Shown here in pieces: positions 6,755-10,000 of a stretch of 10,000 nt of DNA. The translations under genes and the position numbers were made by a program. Positions within the stretch are counted from its first letter, which is position 1. The number at the start of each line of letters is the position of its first letter. Source of the stretch: Anaeromyces robustus (taxonomy: Eukaryota > Neocallimastigomycota > Neocallimastigomycetes > Neocallimastigales > Neocallimastigaceae); assembly GCA_002104895.1 (NCBI GenBank), contig MCFG01000205.1, positions 1 through 10,000 on the forward strand, read 5' to 3'. The notes under the pieces are model-generated. The model saw only the letters and a program-made list of their open reading frames with translations, was not told the DNA's origin and searched no databases.

Positions 6755-7351
6755 AAAGTACTGATAAAACTTTATTGAGAATTGTATCTGAATGTTATAG
6801 AATAATTTAAACCACCTTTATTAATAACTATAACTGAAATTCTTAATAAAATAATTTTTTTATTGTAACTTAATAAATAAATACAAAAAATATTTTATAT
6901 ATTAAATTATTTTATTTCATAAAACTTTTTTAAAATTCTTCAAACAAACTTTATTTTTTTTTTTTCATAGAATTAATAATAATCAATTATTAAATAAAAT
7001 AATTTAATTTAATTTTTAAAATATTATAAATTATTAATATATTATGTAAATATATTAAAATTAATTATAACATTTATTTATAATATATTAATTTTAATTA
7101 AGATTATAAGAAATTATTATTTTTATAAAACATTCTCAAAATTCTCAAAATTCTCAAAATATATTAAAACATTTAATTAAAGTTGTAAAACGGCCTTTAT
7201 TATTATTATTATATTATTAACCTTTTATAATAAAAAAAAAAAAAAAAACCTTAAAAAAAAAATATTATGTGTATTTACATTTAATGATATTTGTGTATAC
7301 TTTTATTTTATAAATTTCTCCTTATTTATTAATAAAAATTATTTAAACTTC
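6755..7351. other. Block present only in unit B
   Basis: About 597 bp without counterpart in unit A, whose sequence passes directly from the homologue of 6754 to that of 7352. No intact gene. On the plus strand 6760-6807 reads TDKTLLRIVSECYRII before a stop, which vaguely resembles the first helix of an ankyrin repeat but is too short to rely on. Three tandem copies of ATTCTCAAAA lie at 7132-7160. It may be an insertion in unit B or a deletion in unit A; no terminal repeats or target-site duplication settle this. Confidence 0.5.
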
Positions 7352-7482
7352 AGATAAATATTCAGTTGAATTACTTAAAATATAACTTTTTATTTATATA
7401 TTTATTAATATTTATATAAATAAATGAAAATAAATATTATTATTTTAATATATTTTTATATTATTAAAAATAAGATAAATAA

Positions 7483-7522
7483 GCTTTATTTTATTTAATA
7501 AAATATCTAGTTGACTATGGAA

Positions 7523-7609
<87 letters not shown>

Positions 7610-7907
7610 ATATATTCCTTTAACGATTAATTGTTGAATTGGAAATGAAAATACAATATGGTATTTAATTGGTCATGGAAAGGATGAAAAATTAATGCAT
7701 ATATTCATATTAGAAGAAAATGATGATATTTTAATATATATACAAGGATGAAGTTATAATAGATAAAAATAAGTATTACTGGATTCATCATAAAAAGAAA
7801 ATAGAAATGTAAAAAAAAAAGTATAATATTTAATTGATCAAGGAATTAATATAAATCAAAAAATTAAAAATAAAAATAATTGTACCCTTAAAATCCTTTT
7901 CTTTTAA
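7483..7907 (+). pseudogene. Ankyrin-repeat pseudogene fragment, unit B
   Basis: Parts of about four ankyrin repeats can be read. 7483-7530 gives ALFYLIKYLVDYGINK. After the AAAT microsatellite, 7611-7748 reads in one frame with a single TGA (7635): PLTINC, stop, IGNENTIWYLIGHGKDEK, then LMHIFILEENDDILIYIQG, ended by TGA at 7749. The next part is shifted by one base (7750-7791, EVIIDKNKYYWIHH). The frame then returns for KENRNV and, from 7827, YLIDQGININQK and NKNNCT, to a TAA at 7905. The repeating pattern of TPL-like motif, GNEN, YLI-HG and INxK is that of Asn/Lys-rich ankyrin proteins. Stops and shifts show it is not functional. It is the homologue of 2999-3238 and is better preserved downstream. 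The parent gene was divergent from the CBM18 gene. Confidence 0.75.
7521..7610. repeat. AAAT microsatellite inside the ankyrin pseudogene (unit B)
   Basis: About 90 bp of uninterrupted AAAT repeats, lying between the codons for DYGINK and those for YIPL, as in unit A (3036-3090, about 55 bp, one interruption). The period of four shifts the frame and yields TAA in every frame, so it alone would have killed the gene. Confidence 0.93.
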
Positions 7908-8154
7908 AAAAAAATTGAAATATAATAATTAAAAATAATAATAAATATTAAAAAGTAATTATTAGTAAATAATATATTTATATATATATTTAATAAATAG
8001 TTAATAATTTGTATATAATAAATATTACAAATATAAAAAAAAATAAATATAAATAAAGAATAATAAAATAGAGTGTAATTCTTTCAATAATAAAATAACC
8101 TAATACAAAATTCATTATATTTAATTACTTTTTTTTTTAGATTTATAATTAATT

Positions 8155-8217
<63 letters not shown>

Positions 8218-8340
8218 TTTGAATAAATTTTTTATTAATATGTATATACAAGAATTACACTACAAAAATAATAATTATAAATAAAATCAGTTAATAAATA
8301 ATTAAAAACATAAAAAAATATAAATATATATATATTTATA
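7908..8340. other. Non-coding stretch with AAT trinucleotide array
   Basis: No gene. The main content is an AAT/TAA array of about 20 copies at 8156-8217. It would encode poly-Asn in one frame, but no open frame surrounds it. Confidence 0.6.
8156..8217. repeat. AAT trinucleotide microsatellite
   Basis: About 62 bp of uninterrupted AAT repeats followed by ATTTG. No flanking coding sequence is visible. Confidence 0.95.
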
Positions 8341-8801
8341 TTTTTTACATGATCCTTCCAAACTTACTAAGTTTTATTACTTCTATAAATAAACCAGTTA
8401 ATTTTTTTAATATATATTTAAGAAAAAAAGAAAATAATAATTTAATGTTTAAAATATAAATGTACTTCTTAATCCTAACCTTTTATAACAAAAAAATGTA
8501 ATAAAATAAAATAAAATAAAATAAATTATTATTATTTAAAATGTATTATTAATAATTAATAGAAAAATAAAAATATTCAAAAGCATATTTATTAATTAAC
8601 AAAAAATTAATCAAGTTTTTATTTTATTTTTTTTTTATTATTATTAATTCAAAAATGTTTTTATGTCTGGCTAATATTATAAAATATATATATATATATA
8701 ATATATATTTAATATAAAAAAAACAGTATTTTTTTTTTTTTGTTAATAATTTAAAATTATATATATAAATATGCATATATAATATGATTTTAAATATTAT
8801 A

Positions 8802-8839
<38 letters not shown>

Positions 8840-9554
8840 TTAATTGTTGGCAAAGTTTTTTTTCATTAAAATTAATATAAATAAATGCAAAGTAAAAAAT
8901 TAAAAATTAAAAAATTAAAAAAATGAAAAAATTAAAAAAATTTTTTTTTTCATTATGTTTTTATTTAATTATTTATTATTTTTTGGTTATTTTATTAATA
9001 TTCATAATATTCCTAATATTCATAATATTCATAATATTAATATTAATTATGAAAATTTAAGTAAAATGACATAAAAAATAATAAATAATAATAATAATTT
9101 TTAGTTGAAAATATAAATAAATTAAATATTATAAATATTCAATATTTATATAATTTTTTAATTTATTATTTTTTATTTTTTTATTATTTATTATTAATTA
9201 TTATTATTTATTTTTTATTTTATTATTATTTTATTATTATTTGTTTTTTTATTTTTTATTTATGGAAAAATTAATATAAAAATTATTTATTAATGGTTAA
9301 TGGTTTTTGTATTACAATAATTAAATAAATAAATAAAAAAATTTATTTATATATAAAAAGATTTTTACTTTTTTTTTTTTTTTTTTTTGTTTTTGTTCTA
9401 TTTTTTTTTATTTTTTTTTTTTTAATATTTTTTTCTTTATCATTTTGAATTTCAATTAAAATTATTTTTTTTTTAATTTAATTAATTTAAGTCTATTTTT
9501 ATTCATTTATTATGAAAAAGAAAAAAAGTATACTACTATAAATAAATGTGAATT

Positions 9555-9590
<36 letters not shown>

Positions 9591-9592
9591 AA
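8341..9592. other. AT-rich region upstream of the rightmost gene
   Basis: No gene seen. Contents are AT dinucleotide runs at about 8684-8709 and 8805-8833, five copies of a 9-base repeat AATATTCAT at 8997-9041 (with small variations), T-rich DNA at about 9369-9425, and a purine tract (A with single G) at 9555-9592 directly before the ATG. An A-rich leader before the start codon is common in very AT-rich eukaryotic genomes. I cannot place a transcription start. Confidence 0.5.
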
Positions 9593-10000
9593 ATGGATGC
9601 TACAATAAATAATAGTGAATTAAATATTAATAATGTTGATTTTCCAATTGAGTCATATGTAAAAGCTATCGATAATAAAAATATCGAAGAAATAAAATCT
9701 TTAATTATCAAAAAAAATGAAAAAGATATTAATAATATTAATATTGATAAAGAAGATATTGTGTTAGAAATATTCAATAAAAATTTATTAACTTATGGAA
9801 GATTAAAATTTATAGTTGAAAATTGTGTTGATTATTTAAATGTATCTTCCAATTTAATAGAAAAATTAATTAAAGAAGATAATACATATTTATTAGATAT
9901 TATTTTAAGTCATTTTAGGTTTTTTGATAATGCATTTATTTTATATTTTCTTAGACATTATGAAAAAGGAACACCTATTAGCACTGCAGAATTAAATAAA
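9593..10000 (+). CDS. N-terminal part of a probable ankyrin-type protein, runs off the window
   Basis: An open frame starts at ATG 9593 and is still open at base 10000 (136 codons seen). A TAA in the same frame at 9554-9556 with only Lys/Arg/Glu codons between it and the ATG makes this the first possible start. The sequence is all helical in character, with no signal peptide or membrane segment, so it is probably intracellular. Residues 22-50 (YVKAIDNKNIEEIKSLIIK, then DINNIN) and 87-108 (SNLIEKLIKEDNTYLLDIIL) look like ankyrin helix pairs, but no classic TPLH motif is reached. From memory of gut-fungus proteins, such a region often precedes many ankyrin repeats. Codon use favours A/T third bases, yet G and C are clearly more frequent than in the flanks, as expected of real coding DNA. 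The 3' end, length and introns are unknown. Confidence 0.8.
   Translation, partial: MDATINNSELNINNVDFPIESYVKAIDNKNIEEIKSLIIKKNEKDINNINIDKEDIVLEIFNKNLLTYGRLKFIVENCVDYLNVSSNLIEKLIKEDNTYLLDIILSHFRFFDNAFILYFLRHYEKGTPISTAELNK

Larger units (their letters stand above)
4531..7655. repeat. Segmental duplication, unit B
   Basis: This is the right copy of the duplication described for 711-3135, in the same orientation and shifted by about 3.8 kb at the left end and 4.5 kb at the right. It is longer mainly because of a block at about 6755-7351 that has no counterpart in unit A, and because several homopolymer and AAAT tracts are longer. It carries the second CBM18 gene and the second ankyrin fragment. 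Confidence 0.85.

Noticed and set aside
9553-9777. 74-residue minus-strand hydrophobic open frame
   Set aside because: Antisense of the open frame starting at 9593. The poly-Phe end is the A-rich leader read backwards.

Overview
This window looks like nuclear DNA of an anaerobic gut fungus (Neocallimastigomycota: the Piromyces, Neocallimastix and Anaeromyces group). The basis is extremely AT-rich intergenic DNA full of homopolymers and TTTA, ATATTT and AAT microsatellites, small secreted proteins built only of fungal-type chitin-binding (CBM18) domains, and Asn/Ile/Lys-rich ankyrin-type sequence. No bacterial gene organisation, tRNA or rRNA is visible. The organism assignment is inference; the composition and protein content are seen directly.

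Layout: 1-650 is non-coding AT-rich DNA. 651-939 is a cluster of nested inverted repeats. About 711-3135 (unit A) and 4531-7655 (unit B) are two diverged, direct copies of one segment. Each copy holds, in order, a 3' flank, a minus-strand gene for a secreted protein with three CBM18 domains (1638-2132 and 5603-6094), a shared upstream region, a long TTTA microsatellite, and a decayed plus-strand ankyrin-repeat fragment carrying an AAAT microsatellite inside it (2999-3238 and 7483-7907). Between the units (3239-4530) lies AT-rich DNA with a roughly 140-bp ATATTT hexanucleotide array. After unit B, 7908-9592 is non-coding, and at 9593 a plus-strand gene begins that stays open to the last base. 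Its 136 visible residues look like the helical N-terminus of an ankyrin-type protein.

How it fits together: the ancestral unit was probably a divergent pair, CBM18 protein leftward and ankyrin protein rightward, duplicated in tandem. Both ankyrin copies then decayed by stops, frameshifts, deletion and microsatellite growth, while both CBM18 copies stayed intact with all 24 cysteines. The CBM18 proteins have a signal peptide, no catalytic domain and no dockerin, so they are best read as secreted or wall-associated chitin or GlcNAc binders. The two genes show mosaic similarity between domains that suggests gene conversion or unequal exchange. A segment of about 90 bp in their 3' flanks is inverted between the copies.
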